A stretch of 64,000 nt of DNA from NCBI GenBank assembly GCA_028023455.1, contig JAQFVV010012529.1, forward strand, positions 496,001-560,000, read 5' to 3'. The notes below the pieces were generated by a model. That model saw only the letters and a program-made list of their open reading frames with translations, was not told the origin of the DNA and made no database searches. The translations under genes were made by a program, and so were the position numbers. Shown here one piece after another: positions 23,597-35,975 of this stretch. The stretch's first letter is position 1. Each line of letters opens with the position of its first letter. This DNA is from Epiperipatus broadwayi (lineage: Eukaryota > Onychophora > Udeonychophora > Euonychophora > Peripatidae).

Positions 23597-24970
23597 GTAT
23601 TGTATTGTGTAAAAGTTTTATACAAATTTGTGCACTCCAGAAAAACTAGAATTTATTAGAGAGATTTTTTTAGCAGCCAGCCTGAAAGTATATCGTGGGA
23701 ATGAACATTAGTGAGCTGTTGTGATCGTGTTGTTGCAGACTATTCGATATTCCGTGTACCTAAAATATTGTGAGTTTTTTATGTATATATTCATTTGCTG
23801 GCCGCCCAGTTATACTTGTGGACACAGCAAACCATTGGCGCAGCACTTTGAACCTGTGAGTAGTGAATAGGTTTTGCATTACAAGCTTAGCCATAGTCGG
23901 GAGAAACCAGGTGAAAATGAAAATCCCAGTTAATAAAACGCTAATAATGGAAGTGAATGGCTAAAATATTTGCTGCAAGTTTACGTGATGTAACAACGGT
24001 GAAAATTAAGAAATAAAACACTTGCACAGTCATCATCAGAAGCTGACTCCCACCATGCTTGCGCAATCACCATTGAACCTGTAAATGACAAAGAAGTTCG
24101 GCAGCAGCTTTGAATCGAACACTTCTGAGTGAAATAACGGGAAATATCATTTTTCTCCAAGTAGGAACAGAAAATACAAAACACCAAGAAATCACATTAA
24201 GGATTTTCTGGAGTGAGGGAAGGTATTGTATTTTGTAAAAGTTTTATACAAGTTTGGGCACTCCAGAAAAACTAGAATTTATTAGAGAGATTTTTTTAGA
24301 TCGCGAACTGATAACTGATAAAAATTTAATTAAAGAATTAACGTAATGGCGATCGATAAAATTCCAAGAAATATTTGCTTATTGCAAATATTTCTAGATA
24401 ATAGACCTTATCTTATATGGAGATGGTAATTAATTGTAGCAGTTATCAGAAAGCTGTAAGAAGGATACGTAACAAGTACATCAGGCCATTTGACTGCACA
24501 GTTCAATTCCAGTGTAGGAGAGAGCTAGTGTCAGTGCTTCAGTTAATGTACAATGCTCAGTGGAAATGGGTTCACGGGCAATAGCTGATTAGGCCCACAG
24601 AGATTGGGAGACCATAGCCTGTGAAAACTTTCCAGATACCAGCTAAACGAAGAGTTGAGTTTCCAGCGGTTTCAAGTGGAGTTGCAGAGATTGAAGTTGA
24701 AAAGAAGCTTAAAGTTGGTCGAAGTGCTATACTACGATGTATTCGTGTCCAGCTAAACTAGACTGGGGCCAAAGTGTGAGTAAACTGAGCCCATTGTGAA
24801 CCGTTTTTGTAGCAACCAGCCTGAAAGTATATCGTGGGAATGAACATTAGTGAGCTGTTGAGATCATGTTGTTGCAGCTATTTGCTATTCTGATTACCTA
24901 AAATATTGTGAGTTTTTTATGTATATATTCATTTGTGGCTGCCCAGTCATACTTGCGGATATAGCAACCA
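23597..24970 (+). mobile_element. Small LTR-like direct-repeat element with a nested 0.5 kb insert
   Basis: Block A (about 77 bp; 23597-23673 and 24223-24299) and block B (about 160 bp; 23674-23834 and 24813-24970) are each present twice in the same direction and about 90% identical. In the first copy A and B are adjacent. In the second they are separated by 24300-24812, which is bounded by TTTTTTTAG and TTTTTGTAG, like a target duplication. Block B ends ACAGCAAACCA followed by TTGGCGCAGC, which could be an LTR end and a primer-binding site. The 390 bp between the repeats has no coding. A very short non-autonomous LTR element with a later insertion is the simplest reading. Confidence 0.5.
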
Positions 24971-27750
24971 GTTTTTCTTAAATTGATATGCAGAAAGTAT
25001 CTCTATACACTAATTATTTTTCTTAGATTTATTTGGATATTCAAACTAATTTGGTTTTATAATTTCAAATTATTATTTTAAAAGCTAGTTAACTTTTAGC
25101 TACATCTATTTATTTTATTGACTTCAATTATAAGATAATTTCAGCTATCTTTAACATTTTTTGTGGAATAAAAAATATTCTATTAACTAATTATATGACT
25201 TATACATCTTACATTTAACTAAACAGAAGTGACATTTTATTGCTACTATAGGAACAAATTGGCATTTTTTTCAAATAAAACAAAGATGTCAGATGTCGAT
25301 GCAATCTGATTTCTATCTAAATAGGCTATTGTTAGCATTTCCCTTTAAAATAATGCTTAATTTTGCTATTTTTCATCTTTTTTATAAAAAAATTAAACAT
25401 ACTATAAAATGAGATCACAGAATTAACTATACACACAATATGGTTTGGATTTTTAAAAAAACTTTAAGAATTTGAAAATTTAAAGCCAATAGTTTAAATA
25501 AAAATAAAAGTTCTGAAAAAAAGACTGTTGGGCATATATAATAGAAATCAGTATCTTCAATTAACTAAAATAGCCCATAAAATTTATAAATATTTGTTAC
25601 AAGATTATCTATTGTCCATTAATTTACTCAATGCTTACATAATTTAGTTTTAAATTATTTTTGGAAATATGATGTTGGTATGTTTAGTAGACAGTTTACA
25701 TTCAGATGTAATTCAGGATGTTCCGAAATTGAAGTAACAGGTTATATATAAAAAATAATACAGCCCATCATCTTCAGAAATCTCAAATTTAAGTTGCTCT
25801 TGGTCTTATAATAAATTCTTTAATTCTGTCACAGAATTCAAGAACTTCTACTCAACATTACTTCTGTCGTAAAGCCAACCATTCAAATCTGTTTTTTTAA
25901 ATGTTTATTATTCTATATTCTGAAGTCAGGCATAATGTTGTTTTCTTTATTTGTTAGCTTAGAAGTGGTATCTTATACGTATTGATTTAGTGTCCCTAAG
26001 ATTCAAATAATAGCATCCTTAACAACCATGATCTATAATGTTTATAAACATAAGTTATATTCATTTGCTACAATTTGTCTTTTATAAATCAAATAAATAG
26101 ACTATGTCACAATCCATCATATAAACAATACTGATAAGGTAATAATAACCATTAATTTTCTAGTAAAATTTATATCATTATTTTGAAATAAGTAAAAACC
26201 TGTACAAGTAATTTAGAGATGTCACCAATCCTAAACTAGATAGCTTGGCAAATCTATTCCTAAACCAAATGATATAATTAAAAAACTTTATGAAACAGAG
26301 AATTTATTTTCAATATAATTAAATCATGATCAGAAAAATGCATAAAAACAATATTGTGGACCTGGTTCAATTATTAAAATAATAAAATGTGCTCTATCAA
26401 AATCATTGACATAAGAATTAATAAATAATTGTAATCTTTGTGGCAAGAAATTGATGGAAAATGTAAAAAAAAAAATTATATAAATAACCATACTTCATAA
26501 TTATATCTCATGGGGTAAGATCTGGATTTGAAATTACTGTATAGTAATGGTAAATTGCAGCCACAAACCTTCCCATCTTTCTATTAAAATTTCATTAGTA
26601 TATTTAAAATTTTATATTATAACAGGATGGGATAATCAGGGTGATGGTCCATTGGGTGATGGAAAATTCATCATCAACCCCAAGTTAACAAAATCAATAT
26701 TTCAAATAATGAAATTTTAATATATATTTAAAAGTCGTATTAAAATATCACAAAATATAAGTTATATCTTACAAGAGAATGAGATCATGAAATCTCTGTG
26801 ACGCTGATAGATCAGCCCAGTTATCTCCTTAGAGCAACTATAATTAACTATAAATCCACCAGGATTATCAACAGGTATAAATACTCATTAGTAATACTCA
26901 AAAGAAATAATCATCTATCATCATGAATGATCAACAATAAAGATAAATCAACAGTCAATCTGGTGATTGGATTTGAAATGGGTCTACTGTAGACCAGACC
27001 AATTATTTAACCTTTGCCAGCTTGGGCAATTATATAAGCATAATTAAGATGCATCAACTAAGTGCTCATCCATAAAAATACATAACCGTAAAAGAAATAA
27101 TACTAGGATATTAAAACAAGCTGATTATCATCAATGCTTTGGCAATTTAGTACCATTAATATGCTGGCTAATTATAAACTTAAATTCTGATAGAGACTAA
27201 ACTAAACTAAAATGTAGTGCATGGGCTTTGAAGAATATACTCTTTATGCCAATGCAAGACCTTGTCAACTGAATGCACCTGCACTAAAAAATATATCCCC
27301 ATTCATATAATCAGACCGTTATGCTCTAATCTAGCTCAATGAACGTAAGCTCTATTACTGTATTATGACCAAGAGATGATGATTTACATAATATCCTAAA
27401 AATATTTAGAATTAAAATTCAATGGAACAATTTTAACCATTAAATACAAGTTTATTAACAACAATAAAAAAAATGAAAATAAGATCTCTAGAATAAGGTT
27501 ATACACATATAAGCTGAGTTTGATTAACATACAATAAAAAAACTGTCACATTGTGATTTTCACTATTAATATACAAAATTCAAGTTACTATTATGATTTA
27601 CATATATGTTTCATTAGGTTTACTTAAAACCCATTCAGCACACAGATAGGTGGCTTGATATAAAATGAACATGTTTGAATTGACATTTAATATAAAAAAA
27701 TGATTAAAATTTACATATAAGTATTTGACAAGCATTGATATATATACACC
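24971..27750. other. AT-rich stretch without a supported gene
   Basis: No coding motif or RNA gene recognised. B-box-like TCTGGATTTGAAATTAC near 26520 and TGGATTTGAAATGG near 26966 suggest scattered old SINE pieces. The 27612-27745 part resembles 38450-38670 (shared TTAGGTTTACTTAAA and TGATTAAAATTTACAT). Confidence 0.4.
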
Positions 27751-27751
27751 C

Positions 27752-27890
27752 ACATACTGTAACAGTCAGGATGAGCTGAAATCTGCAAAATCACCATCAG
27801 CATGACTTAAATCACCACAACTCATTCCAACTTACATACTACTTCTTTTTTTTAGGCTCGGTGATCAGAGAGAGGTAGACCCTTAAAACT
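27752..27890 (-). repeat. Dispersed repeat family member (terminus)
   Basis: On the minus strand it reads AAGGGTCTACCTCTCTCTG, ATCACCGAGCCTA, and ends GACTGTTACAGTATG. The same landmarks in the same order occur at 58540-58785 and, more diverged, at 61220-61450 and before 3281. No coding. Confidence 0.5.
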
Positions 27891-30360
27891 AGATTATTAA
27901 ATACATGACTTCCCTGTGACAAAACAAGACACCCAATGCAATGTATATATATATAATACAAACACTTTATTAGTATTAAAATTACAAACAAACAAAAGAA
28001 TGACTACCACTTAGATAATGGAAACTAAATGAATTAGTGAGTAAATATGTCAAAGTTTTAATGTAGAACAGATATAAAAATAAGTGACCTCAGATGATAA
28101 ACACATTTAATATTTGGGACAGATATCCCTCAAGCAGGTACATGATAAATAAAGCATGATAAGTTTAATTAACTCTAGAAAATATGGTTAAATAGATAAA
28201 TACATAACTCATGATCCTGACCAATAAATGTTGAAATATCAGGCTCTAATACATAAGGAATAAGGAAGGCAGTACTGAGTTGCTAAAGTAATAAATAAAT
28301 CCAGTGACGAAGGAGACTGGAATATGCTTGCCTCCATGAAGTCATATTCAAGTCTCTACGTAATAAATGGATAACTGGTAAGAAGGAATAAGCATCTTCC
28401 TATAATAATTAATAAATTTCATCAACAGGCAGGAACAATCCACTGCCCAATTGGTGATACAACCAAGGTCCACTGAGTCTAAAGTAGAAATGAATATTCC
28501 CGCATGTGAATGAATCATATTCAAAAGGGGACCCAGTTATAAAAAAATCCCGAAGCAGGGATATATGCCTGCTGAAGAAACGCAATCACATAAACATGAA
28601 GTTAGACACCCCAGCAATGCTCATTATAAGAAATATTATTTGCCTTAAATTTAAATCTATATATAAAATAAAACATGAATGGTCATGTCATAAGTTTATA
28701 ATATATGAACATCTATTATAAGAGGCTAAATCAGGGCCTACACAGTTATTATATATTTAAAAAAAATTATAAAGAGATTATACCCTGCTTAATTAACGAT
28801 CTGCCCCATAGATCTTACATATACAGTATACAGAATTGTTGATATGATAGCCTATGATGACAATTTATTAAATTGTGTTAAGTTTTAGAGAGTAAACTAT
28901 CATACCGTATAGTATACAGATATATTTATCAAAAGAAAAGAAACAAAGTTTTAACTTTTAGCTTAAAACATTAAATTTTATTTTAAAACTGCAAGCTGTT
29001 TATAAATCACCTATACGCAGTATAAATATATAATTGTCCCTTCCTAAAACAGAAAAACAAAGTCTTCTTTTAAAACTCAATCTTAATTTTAAAAAAGTTA
29101 TATATAAACCATTATAATTGCATTAATGGCTAAATGATATTTTGAAAAAACTGATTTTAAACAGACAAGTTTAAAATTGCAGCAAATAAAAAAAAAAAAC
29201 AAATTAGAATAAGAGAGAGAGGGGTTTTAAATATCTTGTTTTTATTCAATTATTGGATTTTACTTTAAATAACATCACATATTTTAATCATTGAAATACT
29301 TTACTAAATTTACTTCCGTCTGATTCTTAAACAGTAAGTCTAGCAAAATTTAAGAAAGATAGTATATATTGCAATAGTTGTTCTTCCCTACTATGTACGA
29401 TTAATTAAGCGTGCATTAAGAAAATATTTAAATAATGCAATAAATATCTAAATAATATGACAAGAAATATTTTAATAATACAAAAAAAAAAAACACTTTA
29501 AAGAACGATTAATAATAAATTAGTCAAAGCAAAAAAACATTTCAATCACACCAGAGAGGCTTTTATCATTTACCAGATACTTTCAATGGTCTCTGGCATT
29601 ATATACTGGTGGCTTTCTTTTGATGGTGACGGCATAATATGTCAGCACTTTGGATGGTCAATTATAGACAAGGAGTTGATCAGAATAGCATTCTATAAGA
29701 CCAGGGAAACCCAATACTCAGCTTCACTGGTGATGGCCAGAGAAATTATGGCAATCTACTCACTCATAGCCTGATGTAATTTAACAGCTTAATTTTTTCT
29801 ATAATAAACTCTATAAAAAGTCTACAATTCTTTCAGAAGTTCACAATAATAATAATCCCTTCTTCTTTTGCCCTATATATATCTAAAAAACAACAACAAC
29901 AAAGCTATCCAGAACTTTCCAAATTAATTAATTAATTTAAACTTAAGGAAACTTCTTTTCTTTATTATCTAAAAGAATCTTGCTCATCATAATCTTAACG
30001 CAATTTAATTTTGAAATTTTACTAATTTCATTTTTTTAAATTAAATTCAGAATGTCTTTGGATTTAATCTAATCCCCAGTAATTACACTTTTGTCACCTT
30101 TTATTGTAATGACAATGCTACACAAAATATAAATTCTAAAATTAGAATTTAGTACCTATATTCTTTTAACATCAATTAGTATTTTAATTACTTAGAAGGC
30201 TAAATTTTCTTTGTTGATTTGAAACCCCATCTTTATTCACACATACCAACTCATAATTAAATTTCATAATAAAATTTACATTTTTTTATACATTGTATAT
30301 ATAGATTTTAACTTAATAGCAAATATATATATATATGAAGCACATATATTGTAATGACAT
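27891..30360. other. AT-rich stretch, probable repeat remnants
   Basis: Continuation of the anonymous repeat at 27752 may occupy part of this. A GC-richer block at 29585-29775 gives a 62-codon plus frame (YWWLSFDGDGIICQHFGWS) that looks less AT-driven than its surroundings but matches nothing I know. Confidence 0.35.
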
Positions 30361-30420
30361 GAAAAGTAGAGCTGCTTTAACCTAACCAAGAGATGCAAGT
30401 AGAGGGCGTTCGAACCTTAC

Positions 30421-30600
30421 CTACTCCTCTGACATGAATAAGACAAAGAGCTAAGATAAATTTTGATATTTTTAAAATTTTTTTTAGGCTGTTGTTGATT
30501 ACGTGTGAGACTACTCCTCTGACATGAATAAGACAAAGAGCTAAGATAAATTTTGATATTTTTAAAATTTTTTTTAGGCTGTTGTTGATTACGTGTGAGA
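30421..30600 (+). repeat. 90 bp perfect tandem duplication in LINE 5' region
   Basis: Unit 1 is 30421-30510 and unit 2 is 30511-30600. Both begin CTACTCCTCTGACATG and end TTACGTGTGAGA, with no difference seen. Perfect identity implies a recent event. It lies at the extreme 5' end of the LINE, where promoter sequences are expected. Confidence 0.9.
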
Positions 30601-30794
30601 CTGATCTTTTGCGAGCAGCACTATAAACACTAATTATTGTGTATGAAAGTATAAATTGTGATCGAGAGAATGAGTTATTTGAAATATTGAAAATTTTTGT
30701 GTTTAACTGTTTGAAAGGTTTTCGTTCGCCATTTTAGGTATAGAAGTTTTAAAAAAAAAAGTTGTTCTTGTTGAATGTGTGTTAGCGCAAGGAT

Positions 30795-31230
30795 ATTTAT
30801 AAAAAAGTTGTATGTAAGTTTAATTTGTTTTAGTTAAGTTTGTTACTGAAGGTTTTTTAAATTTTAAAATAGACATTTATTTTGAGAAAAAAGGCAATGT
30901 TTGGGAGGCCTAATGTTAGAAAACACGTGGGTATGGTTTGATCAGGTTTGGGAAAAAGTAAAAAAGTTTTTTTATTTTTCCGTATAAGGGTGTTTGAAGA
31001 ATAGGAGAGGTATTTATAAAAAAGTTGTATGTAAGTTTAATTCGTTTTAGTTAAGTTTGTTACTGAAGGTTTTTTAAATTTTAAAATAGATATTTATTTT
31101 GAGAAAAAAGGCAACGTTTGGGAGGCCTAATGTTAGAAAACATGTGGTTATAGTTTGATCAGGTTTGGGAAAAAGGAAAAAAATTTTTTTTTATTTTTCC
31201 ATATAAGGATGTTTGAAGAATAGGAGAGAC
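30795..31230 (+). repeat. About 215 bp tandem duplication in LINE 5' UTR
   Basis: Two direct copies, about 30795-31009 and 31010-31228, share TATTTATAAAAAAGTTGTA, GGGAGGCCTAATGTTAG and GTTTGAAGAATAGGAGAG. They differ by about ten substitutions and a few homopolymer changes, so this duplication is older than the 90 bp one just upstream. It is possibly a monomer-type promoter array. Confidence 0.9.
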
Positions 31231-31274
31231 ATTATAAAGTCAAATATAGAATAGGTGACTAGAAAAATAAGAAT

Positions 31275-32321
31275 ATGGATTGCATTTGTATGGCACAATG
31301 TATATATGATCGGCAGAAAGGAATTACGCGAGCACTGGTAAAGTGTACAGTGTGTGCTGAGGTGTGTCATTTGAAATGTTTGAATAAGAATAGGAAGGAT
31401 GTAACAGGTTTCTGGTTATGTAGTCAGTGTGCAAATGTGATTAAAGAGGTGAAAAAGTGGTTTCTAAGTGTAGGTAGTCCAGAGAGAAAGTCAGAGGAGA
31501 GGGAGCAAAATGTAGTTAAGGAAGATAGGACAGAGTATGGTTTTAGTGGAGTGTCAGGAAATATGGGTGGAGAAAGTAGTAATGCAATGGAGATGGTTAT
31601 CCAGAGAATAAGTAAGATAGAGGAAGAAGTGAAGGATGTAGAAGTAAAATTAAAATTGTTAGAGACAAAGTGTGAGGAGATAAAAGAATTATCGAATAGA
31701 AATGATAAGGAAGAAATGGATATGGTTCAGAAGATGATAGAAAAGGTTACAGATGGAGTAAAGAAAGTAGACTATGAGACAGTATTGATAGGAGATTCAC
31801 TAATAAGAGAACGTGAAAATATAATTGCAAGGCAAAATAGAAGCAGGTATGTAAGAGTATGTTTGCCTGGAGCTAGAATTAGAGATATGACGGATAAAGT
31901 AAAAAAGCAAGATAGTAGAGATGTATATGTTATGGTAGGAACTAATAATTTGTTAGAGCTATCAGAGAGAGTAATGGATGAGTATAGAGAATTGATTAAG
32001 AATTTGAGGGAGATTAAAGGAAGAGTAGGGGTAGTTGGAGTATTACCAAGATTTGATAAGAGGCATTTATTAGATAGAGCATGTTCTATAAATGAGAGAG
32101 TGAAAAAATTGTGTGAGAGAAATAATGTTGTGTTTATGGATGTATGGGATTGGTTTATTGGAAAGAGGGAGTTATATAGTAAAGATGGATTGCACTTAGG
32201 AAAACAAGAAAGTGAAGTTTTAGCGAGTCTGATATTTAAAGAATTCAGGAAACTTTTAAAGGGGTGTGGGCTTTTAAATTGTAATATTATCAAAAAAAAA
32301 TGGATGGGATATAAGAAATAA
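31275..32321 (+). CDS. LINE ORF1: PHD finger, coiled coil, SGNH/GDSL esterase
   Basis: A 348-residue protein. Residues 3-52 form a PHD-type zinc finger (VKCTVCAEVCHLKC, then FWLCSQC). Residues about 104-155 are a charged coiled coil (IQRISKIEEEVKDVEVKL). About 165-325 is an SGNH hydrolase: IGDSLIRE (Ser, near 174), LPGAR (Gly), MVGTNNL (Asn), and YSKDGLHLG (Asp and His, near 303 and 306), so all four catalytic residues are present. CR1 ORF1 proteins of this design are thought to bind chromatin or RNA and may hydrolyse esters in membranes. The ATG at 31275 follows an in-frame stop and directly precedes the zinc finger. The stop at 32319 arises from an 8-base deletion in an A run relative to copy 1, so the original reading frame probably continued into the endonuclease. 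Confidence 0.85.
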   Translation: MDCICMAQCIYDRQKGITRALVKCTVCAEVCHLKCLNKNRKDVTGFWLCSQCANVIKEVKKWFLSVGSPERKSEEREQNVVKEDRTEYGFSGVSGNMGGESSNAMEMVIQRISKIEEEVKDVEVKLKLLETKCEEIKELSNRNDKEEMDMVQKMIEKVTDGVKKVDYETVLIGDSLIRERENIIARQNRSRYVRVCLPGARIRDMTDKVKKQDSRDVYVMVGTNNLLELSERVMDEYRELIKNLREIKGRVGVVGVLPRFDKRHLLDRACSINERVKKLCERNNVVFMDVWDWFIGKRELYSKDGLHLGKQESEVLASLIFKEFRKLLKGCGLLNCNIIKKKWMGYKK

Positions 32322-32334
32322 GCAAAAGATGGTT

Positions 32335-35300
32335 GATTTAGATATGTGTAAATGTGGAGAGGGAATGATTCTGTAAGATTAATGGTAAGAAAGGTTGCTA
32401 TAAACGTAATGAAGAAGAAAGAATCAAAAGAATTTATAAAAAAGTAATTAGGAAAGAAGAAATTGTTAAAATTGGGTTTTTGAATATGCAAGGTGGTAGG
32501 AGACCAGAAAAGTGGCTGGAATGAAATAAAGCAATTGAAAATGAAGAGCTTGAGGTAGTAGCAATAGTGGAAACTCATCTAAGAGAAGAACCTATTTTTG
32601 AAGAGGTGGTATGGCAGGGTATAAACAGAAAACAAAAAGAAAACAGGGGTGGTGGTATAGGTGGTGTATCAAAAAAATATTTAAATATTGTTAAATGTAA
32701 AGAGCATTTGTGGTTTGAAATAAGGTTGGGTAGACAAGAATGGATGGTGGCTGTAGTGTGTATAGCCACTGGAGATAGTCAAACCGTAATGGAGTGGAAC
32801 AGTAGTATATATATGAATGCCTAGTTAAGGATATACAGAGTTTTAAAGAAAAGGGAAAGAGAATAATGGTTATAGGGGATATGAATGGGCCTATTGTAGA
32901 AATTGATGATGTAGATAATAAGAATGATCAGTTTTTGAAGGAATGTGGTCAGAGTAAATTTGAGCATTGGAAATTTATCAAATATGTATGAGGAATAATA
33001 CACATGGTCTAGGAATAATGTATTTCACACAATAGATTATGTAGTGGTAGAGAAAGAGGAAATGAATAAAATACGGAAAATTAAGATGTTTGATAATGAA
33101 GAGAGAGTATGTAATAGTGATCATAACTTTATTGTAATAGAAATGGTTAGTAATGTGATGGAGGATAGAAATAAAGATAGAAACAATAGTGAAAGATGTG
33201 GATGGAGTGTGAATGATAAGAATAAGTTGGAAGAGTATAAAAGTTGAAAAAACCATGGAGCAGTTGGTTGGGGATGAGTATAAGGACTGGTGTGGGGAAA
33301 TAGAAAAAGTGGCAAATAGGATTTTAGTTGAGAATATGAAGAAGAATAAAAAAAATAAAAAAATGAGAGTTAGCAAAAGTGTAAAAGAGAGGAAAGAAGC
33401 ATGCAGAGAATATAAGTGTGCTATTAAGAACAAAGAAAGTGAAAACGATATTAATGCTAAATGGGGAAAGTACTTAGAAAAGAAGAAGTTGACTAAAATG
33501 GATAATTATAGAGAGAGGATGAAGTTGAATAGTAAATTGTTGGAGGATATTAATAAAAGTGGAAGAGATGGGAGTAAAAAATTTTGGAATTACATTAAAA
33601 GGAGAAATGTAGGGGAAAGAGAGATAGTATTAATAGATGATGAGGGAATAGAGTGTAGCTCTAGAGAAGAGCTAGAGAGAATCTTAAATAGATATGTAAT
33701 GGATACAGAAAAGATGTTAGATGTGAAAGAATTAGTGATAGAAACATGAAAGCAGTTAGTAATGAGAATATTAGGTTCACAAAAAATGAACTGAATGAGG
33801 CAGGGAAGAGATTGAAAATGGAAAGGTGAGAGATTTAGATAGATGGGCAGCAGAGATGGTAATGAATTTAGGGCATAGAGCAAAAGCAAAGTTATTATCA
33901 TGTTTTAATAAGATGGCACAGAAGAGAGTTTTTCCGGATAGTTGGAGTAATACAAGAATAAGATTATTATTTAAAGGAAAGAGTAAGGATCATAGAAAGT
34001 TAAATAATTATAGACTGATAGCGGTAACATCAGTTTTATATAAGGTTTTCTCATATATGGTAGCTGGAAGAGTTGTAAAATGGATGGAAGAGAATAATGT
34101 AGTGCGGGAAATGCAACTGGTTTTAAGTCAGATAGGCATATAGCAGATAGTTTGTTTGTAGTTACACAACTTATGGAGATGAGTAGGAATTCAGGTAGAT
34201 CGTTATATATGAGTTTTATAGATATAGAGAAAGCATATGATAGAGTAAATAGAAATAGATTATGGGTAAGGTTAGCAAATTTGGGAATGGATGAAGCTTT
34301 AGTAAATATTATTAAGAAATTATATGAAAATAATTATTATACTTACCAATTAGGGGATATAGAATCAGTTAAAGTTAAAAATGGGGTGGGATTAAGGCAA
34401 GGATGCTCTATGTCACCTATTTTGTTTTTGTTGTTTTTGAGTGAAATGGAGAAAGCAATAGAAAGACTAGGAAGAGGGATAAAGATACTGTTAATAGGTG
34501 GCAAGGGAGTATATACTTTGTCAGGTCTTTTTTTTTTTGAGGATGATATCTTTTTGTGTGCAGAAAGAAGAGAAGATATGGAAATTATGTTGAGGATATG
34601 TGCAAGGGTGGGTAAAGAGATGGGGATTAAATTTAGTGAAGAAAAATCAAATATAATGATAGTTAATACTGGGGAAAGAGAAGATGTAGAATTTTTATTG
34701 GGGGATATAAAGTTAAGTGTGGTGGATAGATATAGGTATTTGGGAATCATCTTATGTAATCAGGAAAATAGCTTGGATGAATGGGAGAAAAAATTGGTAA
34801 ATGAAGCAAAGAAAAGAAAGAATTTGGTAAAAAAAAACTACACTATTTTCATATAATAAATATGATGTAGCTAGAATTGTATGGAAGGGAGTTGCAGTAG
34901 CAGGGTTAGCATATGGTGATGATGCATTATGTGTTAGTAAAAGGGTTTTAGATTATTTAGAGAAAGTGCAAAGGGAAGTAGGAAGACATGCATTAGATGC
35001 AGAGATGTGGACAGCAAAGAAGGCAAATTCAAGAAGAAATGGGATGGTCAAGTTTTTATATGAGAGATGCAAAAAGTAAAATAAAAATGTTTAGTAGGTT
35101 GCAGTTTATGGATAGTAAAAGAATAGCCAAAATAGTGTTTAATTGGGTTATGAGTAAAGGACAGGTAACAAGATGGGTGAGAAAGGTAATGCGGTATGCA
35201 AAAGATTTGGATAAAGAATTTATATCAGTATACTTGTATAAAAAGTGGGATGATTGTGTTAGGAGGATTGTTGAGTGTTATAGTGGTAGGGAATGGGATA

Positions 35301-35770
35301 AAAGAATAGAAGCATTAATAAAAAATAGGGAGTTGGAGAGATGGAGAACTAGTATGGAGGGTAAGAAGAGTTTAAATATATATAGAAGTAAACGGAATAT
35401 TGGATGCGAGTTAATTTATGATAATAGTAAGGAAAGTAGTTTATTGTTTAAGGCTCGAACAGGATCTTTAGCAACAAGAAAATATACATGTAAATGGAAA
35501 ACTATGGGTGATTTAGTGTGTAAATTGTGTAAGGAAGGTATAGAAAATATTAGGCATCTGTTGATTGAATGTAAATGCTTGAAAGCAGAAAGGGTACAGA
35601 TAATGAAGTTATGGGAGAGTAGGTATGAACAAAGTGACTATACAGAGAGTGAGTTATTAATTTTTATGCTGGGTTTGCGAAAAGATAAGGGGGATTTAGA
35701 TATAAAGGCCATAGGGTTGACAAAGATTATGTTGTGGAAATGGGATGGGGCAGAATATTGGAAGACTTAG
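32335..35770 (+). pseudogene. LINE ORF2: APE endonuclease, RT, C-terminal zinc knuckle (frameshifted)
   Basis: The endonuclease starts VKIGFLNMQGGRR (about 32465), with VAIVETHL (catalytic Glu) near 32556, VIGDMNGP near 32873, and IDYVVVEK then SDHNFIV near 33028-33140. A TGA stop lies at 32529 and frame breaks near 32815 and 32990. A basic linker (33213-33749) leads to RT: RIRLLFKGKSKD (33950-33990), MSFIDIEKAYDRV (motif A), GLRQGCSMSPILF (motif B), and FFEDDIFL (motif C, where copy 1 has FVDD). A one-base shift near 34125 and another near 34840 break it. The C-terminal frame (34997-35770) has CKLCKEGIENIRHLLIEC, a zinc knuckle usual in CR1/L2 elements. The job would be target nicking and target-primed reverse transcription; it is inactive here. 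Confidence 0.85.
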
Positions 35771-35904
35771 AGTGGGGAATGGAAAATAAAGTGGCTAACA
35801 GGTTTATCTGGTCATAATTGCCGAGATATTATTGACTTCGTTTAAGGAGTAGCCAAATACATCACATCACATCCAGATTGCTACTAAGCGACTTACTCCC
35901 CAAA

Positions 35905-35975
35905 CCTTACTAGAATTTATTCTTAATGTATGCCCGGTGGTCAGAGAGAGATGAGATCCTAAAGGGGAATTTTAG
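35905..35975 (-). repeat. Dispersed repeat family member, cut by LINE copy 2
   Basis: On the minus strand GATCTCATCTCTCTCTG is followed by ACCACCGGGCA, matching TTACCTGACCACCGGGCC at 61250-61267 and the member at 27752-27890. The repeat would continue into the position now held by the LINE 3' end, so the LINE may have inserted in it. Confidence 0.45.

Larger units (their letters stand above)
30421..35874 (+). mobile_element. CR1-like LINE, best-preserved copy 2
   Basis: A non-LTR retrotransposon with a 5' region of tandem duplications (30421-30600 and 30795-31230), ORF1 (31275-32321), a broken ORF2 (32335-35770) and a 100-base 3' region ending with CATCACATCACAT. PHD finger plus SGNH esterase in ORF1 is the known hallmark of CR1-like elements, and the short 3' microsatellite tail (instead of poly-A) fits them too. 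ORF1 is open, but ORF2 has at least four frame breaks and one in-frame stop, so the copy is dead but young relative to copy 1. The 5' end may start up to 60 bases earlier than the first duplication. Confidence 0.9.

Noticed and set aside
31772-32578. 268-codon minus-strand frame
   Set aside because: It lies antisense to the LINE ORF1. The plus strand has clear PHD and SGNH motifs; the minus frame is a shadow of its purine-rich coding bias, as are the other minus-strand frames at 32575-34750.
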